This document shows, in pieces, positions 1-8,259 of a stretch of 64,000 bases of DNA. The DNA comes from Pseudomonadota bacterium (GTDB lineage Bacteria; Pseudomonadota; Gammaproteobacteria; Steroidobacterales; Steroidobacteraceae): contig JAJZDW010000015.1 in the NCBI GenBank assembly GCA_021851405.1, forward strand, positions 1-64,000, written 5' to 3'. The notes beneath the pieces were generated by a model. It made no database searches, was not told where the DNA came from, and was given only the letters and a program-made list of their open reading frames with translations. The translations under genes were made by a program, and so were the position numbers. Numbering within the stretch: position 1 is the stretch's first letter; the number at the start of each line of letters is the position of its first letter.

Positions 1-57
1 AAAATCATCCACGACCCGACGGTCCTGCTTGCTCAAGCTCAGTTCAGTCTGGTGCAT
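1..57 (-). CDS. 5' end of an unidentified gene, cut by the window edge
   Basis: Nineteen codons are visible, reading MHQTELSLSKQDRRVVDDF and running off the left edge. The ATG is preceded at good spacing by a strong Shine-Dalgarno sequence (GAGGTGA), and a TACAAT -10-like hexamer lies at 90-95 on the same strand, so a real start is likely. It follows the glycosyltransferase gene in the same direction with a gap of 66 bases and may have its own promoter. The product cannot be named from so short a fragment. Confidence 0.5.
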   Translation of the reverse strand, partial: MHQTELSLSKQDRRVVDDF

Positions 58-123
58 GCCTGGTCACCTCGAACAGCTCAGGTATGCACATTGTACATGT
101 TCCGCTATTTCCGTGTCCCAATA

Positions 124-1281
124 CTAGGCCGGCCTGCACAGCGCTTGATACAGCTCGGCGAGGCGGGCGGCCATGCTGGCCGAAGACCAGCCGCGCGCGT
201 ACGTACCGGCCTGATCGCTCAGTGTGCGGCGCAGGTCCGCGTCGCGCAGCACCTGCACCACCGCGGCGGCGAAGGGCGGCTCGCGCTCCTCGGCGATCAG
301 CGCACCGCACGCCGGCGCGAGAATCGACTTCGTGCCCAAGTGCGCCGTGGACACGACCGCACAGCCCTGGGCGAGTGCCTCGAGCAGAACCAGCCCCTGC
401 GTCTCGGTGCGTGAGGCGAACACGAACACCGACGCGGCCGCGTAACAGTCGAGCAGTGCGGTGTTGCGGTCGAGATAACCGACGAACCGGACGTCCTCCG
501 TCAGGCCGAGCTGCTCGACGAGCTTGCGCAACGCCTCGCGCGCCGGCCCCTCGCCGGCAATGATCAGCATGGCCTCGGGAACGGACTGGCGCACGCGGGC
601 AAAGACGCGGACCAGAAAATCGATGTTCTTCTCATGCGCGACTCGACCGACGTAGGTCACGAGCGGTCGATGCGCCGGCAGCTGCGCGAGCGCTCGAAAG
701 CGCGGCGCGTTGCCCGGTTGAAAGCGGTCCGCGGGCAACCCGGTCGGGATGACGTGCACGGGGGTCTCCACCCCATAGTCGCGCAGCACCTGACGCAGCG
801 GCTGCGACGGGGCGACCAGCGCCTGCACGTCGGAGCATTGAGAGCGGGTGAAGGCGCGCGCCAGCGTGCGCCCCACGGTCCGCGGCAGCACCGGCACGTA
901 GTGATGCAGGTACTCCTCGAAGAATGTGTGGTAGGTGGCCAGACACGGAACGCGGCGGCGGCGCGCGGTGCGCACTCCCGCGTAGTGGGCCACGAACGGG
1001 GTGTGCACATGGACCAGATCGAACGGTTCGCGCTCGAGTTCGGCGAGCGTGCGGCACAGCGCGCCCCAGCGCATCCGCCGATCCTCCGGGTCGCCGGGCA
1101 CCTTGCTGCTGGCGACGCGGACCACCGCCTGCTCCGCGCTCGCAGCTTCGCCCGTATAGCGCGGCGCCACGAGAACCGTCTCGACGCCGAGACGTTCGAG
1201 GTCGGCGCGAAAAGTGGCGATGGAAGTCGACACGCCGTTGACGCGTGGGAAGAAGACGTCGGAGACGAACAGCACTCGCAT
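124..1281 (-). CDS. GT4-family glycosyltransferase
   Basis: A 385-residue retaining glycosyltransferase of the GT-B fold, family 4, probably acting at the cytoplasmic membrane on a lipid or envelope glycan acceptor. The N-terminus MRVLFVSDVFFPRVNGVSTS is the usual acceptor-side opening of this family. The C-terminal donor domain has GEGPAREAL and an E-x7-E element in TETQGLVLLEALAQG. The open frame continues 172 codons upstream, but those codons are arginine-rich out-of-frame reading of the phosphatase gene, so I place the start at the ATG whose first base is shared with the stop of that gene (TGATG). The overlap implies translational coupling. The PAP2 partner suggests a phosphorylated lipid or isoprenoid substrate, but sugar donor and acceptor are unknown. 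Confidence 0.85.
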   Translation of the reverse strand: MRVLFVSDVFFPRVNGVSTSIATFRADLERLGVETVLVAPRYTGEAASAEQAVVRVASSKVPGDPEDRRMRWGALCRTLAELEREPFDLVHVHTPFVAHYAGVRTARRRRVPCLATYHTFFEEYLHHYVPVLPRTVGRTLARAFTRSQCSDVQALVAPSQPLRQVLRDYGVETPVHVIPTGLPADRFQPGNAPRFRALAQLPAHRPLVTYVGRVAHEKNIDFLVRVFARVRQSVPEAMLIIAGEGPAREALRKLVEQLGLTEDVRFVGYLDRNTALLDCYAAASVFVFASRTETQGLVLLEALAQGCAVVSTAHLGTKSILAPACGALIAEEREPPFAAAVVQVLRDADLRRTLSDQAGTYARGWSSASMAARLAELYQALCRPA

Positions 1282-1820
1282 CAGGCGAGCGACACGCCCA
1301 CCAGGCCGAGCGCCAGCCCGATGACCGCACCGGCAAGGACGTCCGTCGGATAGTGCAGGCCGAGCACGGTCCGCGATCCGGCGATGAGCAGCGTCAGCGG
1401 GATCAGCACCCAGCCGAGGGCCGGGAAATGCACGGTCGCCTGCACCGTGAAGCACACGGCATACAGCGTGTGTCCCGAGGGAAAGCTGTATCGATCCAGT
1501 GGCGCCATGGCCAGATCGATGTTCGCGTGGGTCATGAAGGGCCGCTCGCGCACCAGCGTGTGCTTGAGCCCCTTGTAGAGCCCCAGGCCGGCGATGCCGG
1601 TCAGGGCCATCACCAGCGCCGGCGCGACGGCGGTCCGGCCGTAGAGCAGGGGCAGGGTCAGAATCACCACGTACCAGATCAGCCCGTCGCCGAGTCGGCT
1701 GGCGATCTGGAAGATGCGCCGGGGCAGCGCAAACGCCGCACCCCGGTTCAACCGGCGACACAACGCGTATTCGGCGGCATCCGCGCGCGCGATCCACTCG
1801 GAGAGGGCGGGTGCTTTCAT
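1281..1820 (-). CDS. PAP2-family membrane phosphatase
   Basis: A 179-residue integral membrane phosphatase of the type 2 phosphatidic acid phosphatase family, which removes phosphate from lipid phosphates or isoprenyl pyrophosphates with the active site facing the periplasm. All three family motifs are present: K-x7-RP in KGLKHTLVRERP, PSGH, and SRTVLGLHYPTD with the catalytic histidine. Several hydrophobic stretches (for example IWYVVILTLPLLY and WVLIPLTLLIAG) fit four to six membrane spans. It ends in a 1-base overlap with the glycosyltransferase start, so the two are one transcription unit. The start at MKAPALSEW is chosen by length and content; the upstream ribosome site is weak. It is divergent from the ydbH-like gene, 87 bases away. 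Undecaprenyl-pyrophosphatase and phosphatidylglycerophosphatase roles are both possible. Confidence 0.85.
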   Translation of the reverse strand: MKAPALSEWIARADAAEYALCRRLNRGAAFALPRRIFQIASRLGDGLIWYVVILTLPLLYGRTAVAPALVMALTGIAGLGLYKGLKHTLVRERPFMTHANIDLAMAPLDRYSFPSGHTLYAVCFTVQATVHFPALGWVLIPLTLLIAGSRTVLGLHYPTDVLAGAVIGLALGLVGVSLA

Positions 1821-1907
1821 TGCGGCATCCGGGCGTGCACTATGCAGGTGCGAAATGGCTCGCCCGTGCAGGATCTGCGGCCACGACGTCCGCATGATGA
1901 CAGTTTC

Positions 1908-3986
1908 GTGAAGATTTCGTTGCAGAGGGCATGCTGGGCGCTCGGACCGCTGGCGGCCGCCCTGGCGGTGCCGGCACATGCCGTCGACCAGGTCACGCTC
2001 ACCGTATCGAGGCTGCAGACACCGCAGGCGCAGGTGCGTGGGGCGCAGGTGGTGATGCGCCTGGGGTCGGGAGGCCTCTCGGGCAGTCTGCGGGCCGCCT
2101 CGGTGCAGCTGACCCGCCCGGGCGCCCCGCCGCTGCACGGTGCCGTACTGCACTGCGCCACGGTCAGCCTCAGCGGACCGTATGCGTGCCGCGGCGGCCA
2201 GTTTGCGCTCCGAGCCGGCGCGTTCGGCGCGGTGCACGGGGACCTCGCGACGAGCTACGACGCCCGGACGGGCGCACTCACCGTCAGCGCCGCCCGCGTC
2301 GGGCTCGCGCACGGCGAGCTGCGCCTCGTGGCCGCGCTGCGCCCGGGCCGGTGGCAGGTGCGGATGAGCGCCACGGGGGTACAGCTCGCCGAAGCCGTAC
2401 GCCTGGCGCACCCGTGGTTCACTCTGCCGTCGGGCGATTCGCTCAGCGGGCCGGTGAGTCTGGCGCTGCGCGCGGCCAATCGTCCGGCCCTGCATGCGCG
2501 CATCCGCCTGCGCAGTGGGGATCTGAACTTCAGCAATGCCGCGGGCACGGTCGTCTCGCAGCACGTGGCGGCGGCCCTGCACGGCGCCGTCACGGAACGC
2601 GGCGGCGCGCTGAGCGGTACTCTCGTGCTCGCCGGCTCACGCGGAGAGGCGCTCGCCGGTCCGCTGTATCTGGATCTGGCGGCCCATCCGCTCGCGCTGC
2701 ACGTCACGGCCGCCCGGCGCGGGGCCGGCGCGCTCGAGATTTCACGCCTCACGCTGCATGAGCGCGGCGTCATCGATGCGGACGCGACGGCGCAGCTGGC
2801 GCTCACCCCCCGGCCGACGCTGATTGACGCGCAGGTGCAGCTCGCCCGGCTCGCCTTCCCGGGCGCCTATGCCAGCTTCATGCAAATGACCCTGGCCTCC
2901 GGCCCGCTCGGCTCGCTACGCACCCGAGGCTGGGCGAGCGGATCACTGCGCCTGCGTGCCGGACACATCGAGCGCATCGACGCGCTGCTGCACGGCATCG
3001 GCTTCAGCGATCCCACCGCGAGCCTGTCGATGGCCGGCCTCAACGGCGCCATCCACTGGGCGTCCGCCTCCGGCGTGGCGGTGGCGCACTCGCAGCTCAG
3101 CTGGCAGCACATCGGCCTGTACGGCCTCGCCGGCGGCGCGACGCACCTGACCTTCCTCACCTGGAGTCGCAACTTCGCACTGCTCGGCGGCAACGTGCGC
3201 GTGCCGGTGTTCGATGGCGCGATCCTCATCCATACGCTGGTGGGACGCAATCTCGGCACGCCGCATGCGCAATTCGATTTCAATGCCGACCTGACCCCGA
3301 TCAGCATGCCGGTCATGTGCAAGGCCTTTGGCTGGCCGATCATGAACGGGCATCTGTTCGCCCACATCCCCCTGGTGCAGTACCGCCATCACGTACTGAA
3401 GTTCAACGGCAACCTGGTCGCACATGTGTTCGACGGCGTGATCACCGGCAGCCACATCCGCCTCGACGATCCGCTCGGACAGTGGCCGCAGCTGTATGCC
3501 GATGTTGCGGCACGGGCGCTGGATCTGGGCATGGTGACCCATACGTTCGCGTTCGGCTCGATGACCGGACGGATCGATGCGGACATCACCGGACTGAAAC
3601 TGTTCGACTGGTCGCCGGTGGCGTTCGATGCGCGCATCTACACCATGCCCGGCGACCACTCGAGCCACCTGATCAGCCAGAAGGCCGTCACGCGCATCGC
3701 CGGCCTCGGCGGCGGCGGGAGCGAGGTCGCCGCCGCGCTCGAATCCGGCGTCTTGCAGTTCTTCAAGACCTTCCACTACCGGCGCCTGGCCATCGGCTGC
3801 CGTCTGCGCAATGAGGTCTGCCACATGTCCGGGGTCGGCCCGGCGGACGACGGTGGATACTACCTGGTGCAGGGCAGTTGGATTCCGCGTCTGGACATCA
3901 TCGGCAACGTCCAGCGGGTCAACTGGCCGCAGATGCTCGAGCAGATCACGCAGGGCATCAGCCACGGCGGCATGAAGATGAATTGA
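1908..3986 (+). CDS. YdbH-like (AsmA-like) intermembrane bridge protein
   Basis: A 692-residue exported protein that I assign to the DctA-YdbH/AsmA-like group. In E. coli YdbH spans the periplasm as a long beta-groove and works with the lipoprotein YnbE in outer-membrane lipid homeostasis. The GTG start gives a good signal peptide (VKISLQRACWALGPLAAAL, cleavage after AHA); a longer in-frame reading upstream is arginine-rich and lacks a signal. The rest is beta-rich with many alternating hydrophobic and polar residues, and the C-terminal block (FHYRRLAIGCRLRNEVCHMS, YYLVQGSWIPRLDIIGN) resembles the YdbH C-terminus. It is shorter than E. coli YdbH (about 880). The next gene encodes the YnbE/YdbL-like lipoprotein, which strongly supports this call. 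The ribosome site is weak. Confidence 0.65.
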   Translation: MKISLQRACWALGPLAAALAVPAHAVDQVTLTVSRLQTPQAQVRGAQVVMRLGSGGLSGSLRAASVQLTRPGAPPLHGAVLHCATVSLSGPYACRGGQFALRAGAFGAVHGDLATSYDARTGALTVSAARVGLAHGELRLVAALRPGRWQVRMSATGVQLAEAVRLAHPWFTLPSGDSLSGPVSLALRAANRPALHARIRLRSGDLNFSNAAGTVVSQHVAAALHGAVTERGGALSGTLVLAGSRGEALAGPLYLDLAAHPLALHVTAARRGAGALEISRLTLHERGVIDADATAQLALTPRPTLIDAQVQLARLAFPGAYASFMQMTLASGPLGSLRTRGWASGSLRLRAGHIERIDALLHGIGFSDPTASLSMAGLNGAIHWASASGVAVAHSQLSWQHIGLYGLAGGATHLTFLTWSRNFALLGGNVRVPVFDGAILIHTLVGRNLGTPHAQFDFNADLTPISMPVMCKAFGWPIMNGHLFAHIPLVQYRHHVLKFNGNLVAHVFDGVITGSHIRLDDPLGQWPQLYADVAARALDLGMVTHTFAFGSMTGRIDADITGLKLFDWSPVAFDARIYTMPGDHSSHLISQKAVTRIAGLGGGGSEVAAALESGVLQFFKTFHYRRLAIGCRLRNEVCHMSGVGPADDGGYYLVQGSWIPRLDIIGNVQRVNWPQMLEQITQGISHGGMKMN

Positions 3987-4102
3987 GCCCGTCCGGGCGG
4001 TAAAATGCGCACCACGCGGGGGTTTCCGCCGCGGCCGCTTGGCCCAGACCTTATGCAGCGTCACGTGCCAGAATATCCGCACGGTTCCATCGGAGAACGT
4101 CC

Positions 4103-4795
4103 ATGCGATTAGCAACCCATCCCGCACCGCTCGAGCGCGCCTCGGCGCGCACCGCCCGCCTCGCTCTGATCCTCGCCGCGGCCGCGGCGCTCGCCAGCTG
4201 CGTCACGGTGAATGTGTATTTCCCGGCCGCCGCCGCCCAGAAGGCCGCCGATAAGATCATCCGCGCCGTCACCGGCAGCAACGGCAACGCAGCGCCACCG
4301 CCGGCCAGCCCGCAGAGCACCCCGTCGGCGGCGCCCCCGACCGCGGCCACCGTTCGTGCGCCGCACGGCGGATCGATCCTCGAGGCTCTGGCGGGCCGGC
4401 TGGTGATGGCGCTCGTGCCGGCGGCGCATGCGGCCGGACAGGCCGACCTCGACATCTCGACCCCGCAGATCCGCGCCATCGTCGCGGCCATGCATCAGCG
4501 CTTCGCGCAGCTCAAGCCGTACTTTCACGACGGCGTGATCGGCATCACCGCTGAAGGGGTCATCGCGATCCGCGACCAGAGCAGTGTCCCGCTGATGCAG
4601 CGGGCGCAGCTGGCGCACCTGGTGGCGCAGCAGAACCAGGATCTGTCGCAGCTGTACACGCAGATTGCCGATGCCAACGGCCATCCGGCCTGGGCCGGCA
4701 ACATCCGCAGCACCTTCGCCAGCCGCTGGATCGCGCATGCCAAGCAGAACGGCTGGTACTACCGCGACAGCGGCGGCACCTGGGTCAAGGGCTGA
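4103..4795 (+). CDS. Lipoprotein joining YnbE-like and YdbL-like (DUF1318) parts
   Basis: A 230-residue lipoprotein with a GGAG ribosome site 7 bases before the ATG. The signal peptide ends in a lipobox with Cys33 (LASC), followed by VTVNVYFPAAAAQKAADKII, the hallmark of the YnbE/YdbL group. A proline/alanine-rich linker (about 60-115) leads to a C-terminal DUF1318/YdbL-like domain (about 118-230) ending in NGWYYRDSGGTWVKG. In E. coli YnbE is a small outer-membrane lipoprotein whose strands extend the YdbH groove and YdbL is a separate periplasmic partner. Here both parts appear in one chain. It follows the ydbH-like gene by 116 bases, with a TAAAAT -10-like element at 4001-4006. Role as the outer-membrane end of the YdbH bridge is inference from family and order. 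Confidence 0.75.
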   Translation: MRLATHPAPLERASARTARLALILAAAAALASCVTVNVYFPAAAAQKAADKIIRAVTGSNGNAAPPPASPQSTPSAAPPTAATVRAPHGGSILEALAGRLVMALVPAAHAAGQADLDISTPQIRAIVAAMHQRFAQLKPYFHDGVIGITAEGVIAIRDQSSVPLMQRAQLAHLVAQQNQDLSQLYTQIADANGHPAWAGNIRSTFASRWIAHAKQNGWYYRDSGGTWVKG

Positions 4796-4800
4796 GAGCG

Positions 4801-4839
4801 GTGCGGCGGCGGCTCCCGGCACGGGGACCGCCGCCGCAC
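4801..4839. terminator. Bidirectional hairpin terminator between convergent genes
   Basis: A perfect 12-bp inverted repeat (GTGCGGCGGCGG at 4801-4812 with its complement at 4828-4839), whose loop segment CTCCCGGCACGGGGA can extend the stem. It lies between the stops of the ydbL-like gene and yadH. There is no clear T-run on either side, so its strength as an intrinsic terminator is uncertain. Confidence 0.65.
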
Positions 4840-4843
4840 TGAC

Positions 4844-5656
4844 TCATTCGCGGATTCCGGAACTGCGATCGAGCATCAGGACGGCGGTCGAGAACAGCGT
4901 CAGAATGGCGATGACCATGATCGTGAACGCGACCACGACCGGGACGTCAGATACCCCGAGGAATCCGAAGCGGAATGCGTTGACCATGTAGAGGATCGGG
5001 TCGACGAGCGAGAGGTGCTGCGCCCAGGCCGGCAGCTGAGCGATCGAGTAGAACACCCCGCCGAGGTAGATCAGCGGGGTCAGCACGAAGTTCGGGATGA
5101 CGCTGATCTGATCGAAGTTCTTGGCGAACATCGCGTTGAGGAATCCACCGAGCGCGAAGGTCATCGAGGTCATCGCAGCGGCCGCCACCACGATCACCGG
5201 ATGCGTGACCGGCAGGTGCGTGAAGAACAGCGTGACGATGCTGACCAGCAGACCGACCATGGCGCCGCGCAGCAATCCGCCGGCGACGTAACCCGAGACG
5301 ATGATCCAGCTCGGCAGCGGCGAGACGAGCAGCTCCTCGATGTGCTTGCCGAATTTCGCGCCAAAGAACGACGAGACGACGTTGTTGTATGAATTGAGGA
5401 TCACCGCCTGCATGATCAGCCCGGGCGCGATGTACGTCATGTAGCTGATGCCGTTCATCGGCCCGAGACGACTGCCGATCACGGCCCCGAAGATCAGGAA
5501 GTACAGCGTTGCAGTGACGCCCGAGGGCAGGATGGTTTGGCTCCAGATGCGCACGATCCGGTGGAATTCCCGGATGACGATCGTCTGAAAGCCGACCCGG
5601 CGGATCTGTGCCATGGACTGCGGCGGCGCCGCGGAATGCTCCACCATCGTACTCAT
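4844..5656 (-). CDS. yadH: ABC-2 type transporter permease, YadH-like
   Basis: A 270-residue inner-membrane permease of the ABC-2 family with about six hydrophobic segments (TLYFLIFGAVIGS, IVSGYVAGGLLRGAMVGLL, PNFVLTPLIYLGGVFY, VAFTIMVIAILTLF). The segment LYMVNAFRFGFLGVSD near the end is characteristic of the YadH branch. Its ATG overlaps the stop of the ATPase gene by 4 bases (ATGA), which ties the two subunits into one translational unit. A homodimer of this protein with two YadG subunits should form an exporter. The substrate is unknown; related systems are suspected to move lipids, polysaccharides or drugs. Confidence 0.9.
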   Translation of the reverse strand: MSTMVEHSAAPPQSMAQIRRVGFQTIVIREFHRIVRIWSQTILPSGVTATLYFLIFGAVIGSRLGPMNGISYMTYIAPGLIMQAVILNSYNNVVSSFFGAKFGKHIEELLVSPLPSWIIVSGYVAGGLLRGAMVGLLVSIVTLFFTHLPVTHPVIVVAAAAMTSMTFALGGFLNAMFAKNFDQISVIPNFVLTPLIYLGGVFYSIAQLPAWAQHLSLVDPILYMVNAFRFGFLGVSDVPVVVAFTIMVIAILTLFSTAVLMLDRSSGIRE

Positions 5657-6573
5657 GCCGCGGCTCCCCGCTCGACCAGGCGCATGAAGATTTCCTCCAG
5701 CCGGTTGACCTTGTTGCGCAGCGAGTGGACTTCGATGCCGAGCGCCGAGAGCCGCGCGAACAGATCGTTGAGGTTCTCCTGCTTGGACACTTCGACCTCG
5801 AGGGTCGTCTCATCGATCAGCTTGACCGAATAACCCTCGAGCGCCGGTGCCGCGGTGAGCGGCTGGCTCAGGCTGAGCACGAACGTCTCGCTGTGCAGCC
5901 GGCGCAGCAAGTTGCTCATCCGGTCGCGCTCGATGATGCGACCGCCGTCGATGATCGCGATGTTGCGGCAGAGCGTCTCGGCCTCTTCGAGGTAGTGGGT
6001 CGTGAGAATGATCGTCGTGCCGCGCTGGTTGATGCCGCGCAGGAAGTCCCACATCGAGCGGCGAATCTCGATGTCGACGCCCGCAGTGGGTTCATCGAGG
6101 ATCAGCAGGCGCGGTTCGTGCATCAGCGCGCGCGCAATCATCAGGCGGCGCTTCATGCCGCCGGACAGCCCGCGCGAGGTGTGATTGCGTTTCTCCCAGA
6201 GCTGCAGCTGCTTGAGATACTTCTCGGCGCGCTGACGGGCGATCGCGCGTGGAATGCCGTAAAAACCCGCCTGGTTGACCACGATGGTCAGCGGCGTCTC
6301 GAACATGTTGAAATTGATTTCCTGCGGCACCACGCCGATGCAACTCTTGGCCTGCTCGAGCTGCCGGTCGATGTCATAACCGAAGATGCTGGCCTCGCCG
6401 CCGGTTTTGCGCACCAGCGAGGTCACGATGCCGATCAGCGTCGTCTTGCCGGCACCGTTCGGCCCGAGGAGCGCGAAGAAATCCCCTTCCTCGACGGCGA
6501 GATCGATGCCCTTCAGGGCCTGTACGCCGTTGCGGTAGGTTTTGGTCAAGCCCTGGACGGAAAGCGCGTTCAT
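5653..6573 (-). CDS. yadG: ABC transporter ATP-binding protein, YadG-like
   Basis: A 306-residue ATPase subunit. The nucleotide-binding domain has Walker A GPNGAGKTT (about residues 38-46), the Q-loop region VVPQEINFN, the signature LSGGMKRRL, Walker B LLILDEPTAGVD and the H-loop TTHYLEEAE. The C-terminal about 80 residues form the extra regulatory domain usual for ABC-2 exporters. It is the first gene of the yadGH pair and lies 84 bases downstream of gshA on the same strand, so it could share that transcript. The start has only a modest ribosome site. It energises export by the YadH permease. Confidence 0.93.
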   Translation of the reverse strand: MNALSVQGLTKTYRNGVQALKGIDLAVEEGDFFALLGPNGAGKTTLIGIVTSLVRKTGGEASIFGYDIDRQLEQAKSCIGVVPQEINFNMFETPLTIVVNQAGFYGIPRAIARQRAEKYLKQLQLWEKRNHTSRGLSGGMKRRLMIARALMHEPRLLILDEPTAGVDIEIRRSMWDFLRGINQRGTTIILTTHYLEEAETLCRNIAIIDGGRIIERDRMSNLLRRLHSETFVLSLSQPLTAAPALEGYSVKLIDETTLEVEVSKQENLNDLFARLSALGIEVHSLRNKVNRLEEIFMRLVERGAAA

Positions 6574-6657
6574 AGCGGGCTAGAATCCCTTACCGGCCGG
6601 CGCGACGCAATGGCCCGTGCGGGAGATTGACCCGATTTGCCCGCCACCGGTCCGCAC

Positions 6658-8241
6658 TCAGGCCGCGAAGTAATGGGCAAGATATTCCTCGAACGTGCCG
6701 CGATCGGCCGCCTCGATCGTCCGCTGGCGCTCGAGCGACTCCTGCGCCTCGACGGCGAACTCCGCTAGGCGCGCCTGGTTCGGCGGGTACATCTCGAGGA
6801 AGTACGCCTTGTGCAGCTTCGACATCCGCAGCGCCAGCTGCGCGAACGACTCTCCGGTCGATGCGAGCTCCGCGAGCATGCGCGCCGAGGGGGTACGGGC
6901 GACGTCGGCGATCTTGGCGCTCTGCACCGCGAGCGCCTGGGAATATGGCCGGGCGGCATCGCCGCGATCGAGGATCTCGCACAATGGGCCCATTTCCTCG
7001 AGCAGCGTTCCGGCCCATTCGCGCATCGGCACCTCGCGCTCATCACGCCAGAGCGTCAGCCCCGGTTCGCGGCCGCGGTGCGCCACCAAGAGATGGTTGT
7101 GATCGACGGCATGCTGTTCATGATCGGCGATCGGCGGGCTGTCCTTCAGCAGGCACAGCGCGAGGAACGCCTCGAGGAAACGCATCTTGTTCTGGTTCAC
7201 GCCGACCGGGTCGAAGGCACTGACGTCGAGCGCGCGCACCTCGACGTACTCGACGCCGGCGCGCGCGAGCGCCTGCGTCGGCCGCTCACCGGAGCGGGCC
7301 ACCCGCTTCGGTCGGATGAAGCTGTAGTACTCGTTCTCGATTTGCAGCACGTTCGCGTTGAGCTGGCGATAATCTGCGCCGCTGCGCACGCCGAGCGCGG
7401 CATACGGCGCGTGCGGGGTGCTGATTGCCCGGCCGAGGTCGCGCACGTATTCGACGAGACTGTTGACCGAAACGGTCAGTTCCGCCTGGTTGCGGTTGCG
7501 GTAGCCGATGTCACTCATCCGCAGGCTGGTGGCGTACGGCTCGTAGGCGCTGTGCGCCGTAAGGTCGATGAGCGTGTGCTCACGACCCCGCAGGAATGAC
7601 TTGCACACGACCGGGGACACGCCGAACAGGTACAGCACCAGCCAGCCGTGGCGGCGGTAGTTGCGCAGCAGGTCGAAATAGCGTGCCGAGATGAACGCCT
7701 GGGAGTCATCGCGCGACCCCAGCAGTTCGGCGTAGGCCGGCCAGAACGCGCTCGGAAACGAATAATTGAAGTGCACTCCGGAGATGGCCTGCATCATCCG
7801 GCCGTAGCGCACGCCGAGACCCTCGCGGTAGATGCTCTTCATCCGCCCGACGTGTGAGCGCCCGTAGCGGGCGATCGGGATGTCTTCGTCGCGATCGATC
7901 CGGCACGGCATGCTGGTCGCCCACAGCAGCTCATCATCGAGATGCCGGTAGACGAACTGGTGCAGGTCGAGCAGGTACTGCAGCAGCTCCCAGTTGGTAT
8001 TGAACGTAGGGGTGACCAGCTCGATCAGCGCCTCGGAATAATCCGTGGTGATGTGCTCATTGGCCAATGCTGAGCCGAGCGCGGCCGGATGCGGCGTCTG
8101 CGCGAGCAGTCCGGTGGGCGTCACACGCAGTGACTCCTTTTCGACGCCACGGCGGCCGCCCTGCAGCAGCTCGGGCGCGCCGCTGTTGAGCAGCGCGGCC
8201 AGACGTTTTTCAAACACGATGTCGCGAGCGGTGCCGCTCAT
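6658..8241 (-). CDS. gshA: Glutamate-cysteine ligase
   Basis: A 527-residue enzyme that joins glutamate and cysteine with ATP, the first and rate-limiting step of glutathione synthesis in the cytoplasm. It belongs to the classical proteobacterial GshA type: the opening block GRRGVEKESLRV, then NEHITTDYSEALIELVTPTF, then the central SGVHFNYSFP and the AELTVSVNSLVEYVRDL regions, at the usual length of about 520. A purine-rich stretch (GAGATGAGG) lies about 13 bases before the ATG. It follows the DUF1499 gene by 18 bases, which suggests one transcript. The window also carries a glutathione S-transferase and glutathione reductase, but not gshB. Confidence 0.95.
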   Translation of the reverse strand: MSGTARDIVFEKRLAALLNSGAPELLQGGRRGVEKESLRVTPTGLLAQTPHPAALGSALANEHITTDYSEALIELVTPTFNTNWELLQYLLDLHQFVYRHLDDELLWATSMPCRIDRDEDIPIARYGRSHVGRMKSIYREGLGVRYGRMMQAISGVHFNYSFPSAFWPAYAELLGSRDDSQAFISARYFDLLRNYRRHGWLVLYLFGVSPVVCKSFLRGREHTLIDLTAHSAYEPYATSLRMSDIGYRNRNQAELTVSVNSLVEYVRDLGRAISTPHAPYAALGVRSGADYRQLNANVLQIENEYYSFIRPKRVARSGERPTQALARAGVEYVEVRALDVSAFDPVGVNQNKMRFLEAFLALCLLKDSPPIADHEQHAVDHNHLLVAHRGREPGLTLWRDEREVPMREWAGTLLEEMGPLCEILDRGDAARPYSQALAVQSAKIADVARTPSARMLAELASTGESFAQLALRMSKLHKAYFLEMYPPNQARLAEFAVEAQESLERQRTIEAADRGTFEEYLAHYFAA

Positions 8242-8259
8242 GAATGCCAGTGCCTCATC

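Noticed and set aside
1284-1797. 172-codon N-terminal extension of the glycosyltransferase frame
   Set aside because: It runs through the PAP2 gene in another frame, is arginine-rich, and the family N-terminus starts cleanly at MRVLFVSD.
1245-1907. Extension of the ydbH-like frame upstream of the GTG
   Set aside because: It lies antisense to the PAP2 gene and would bury the signal peptide.
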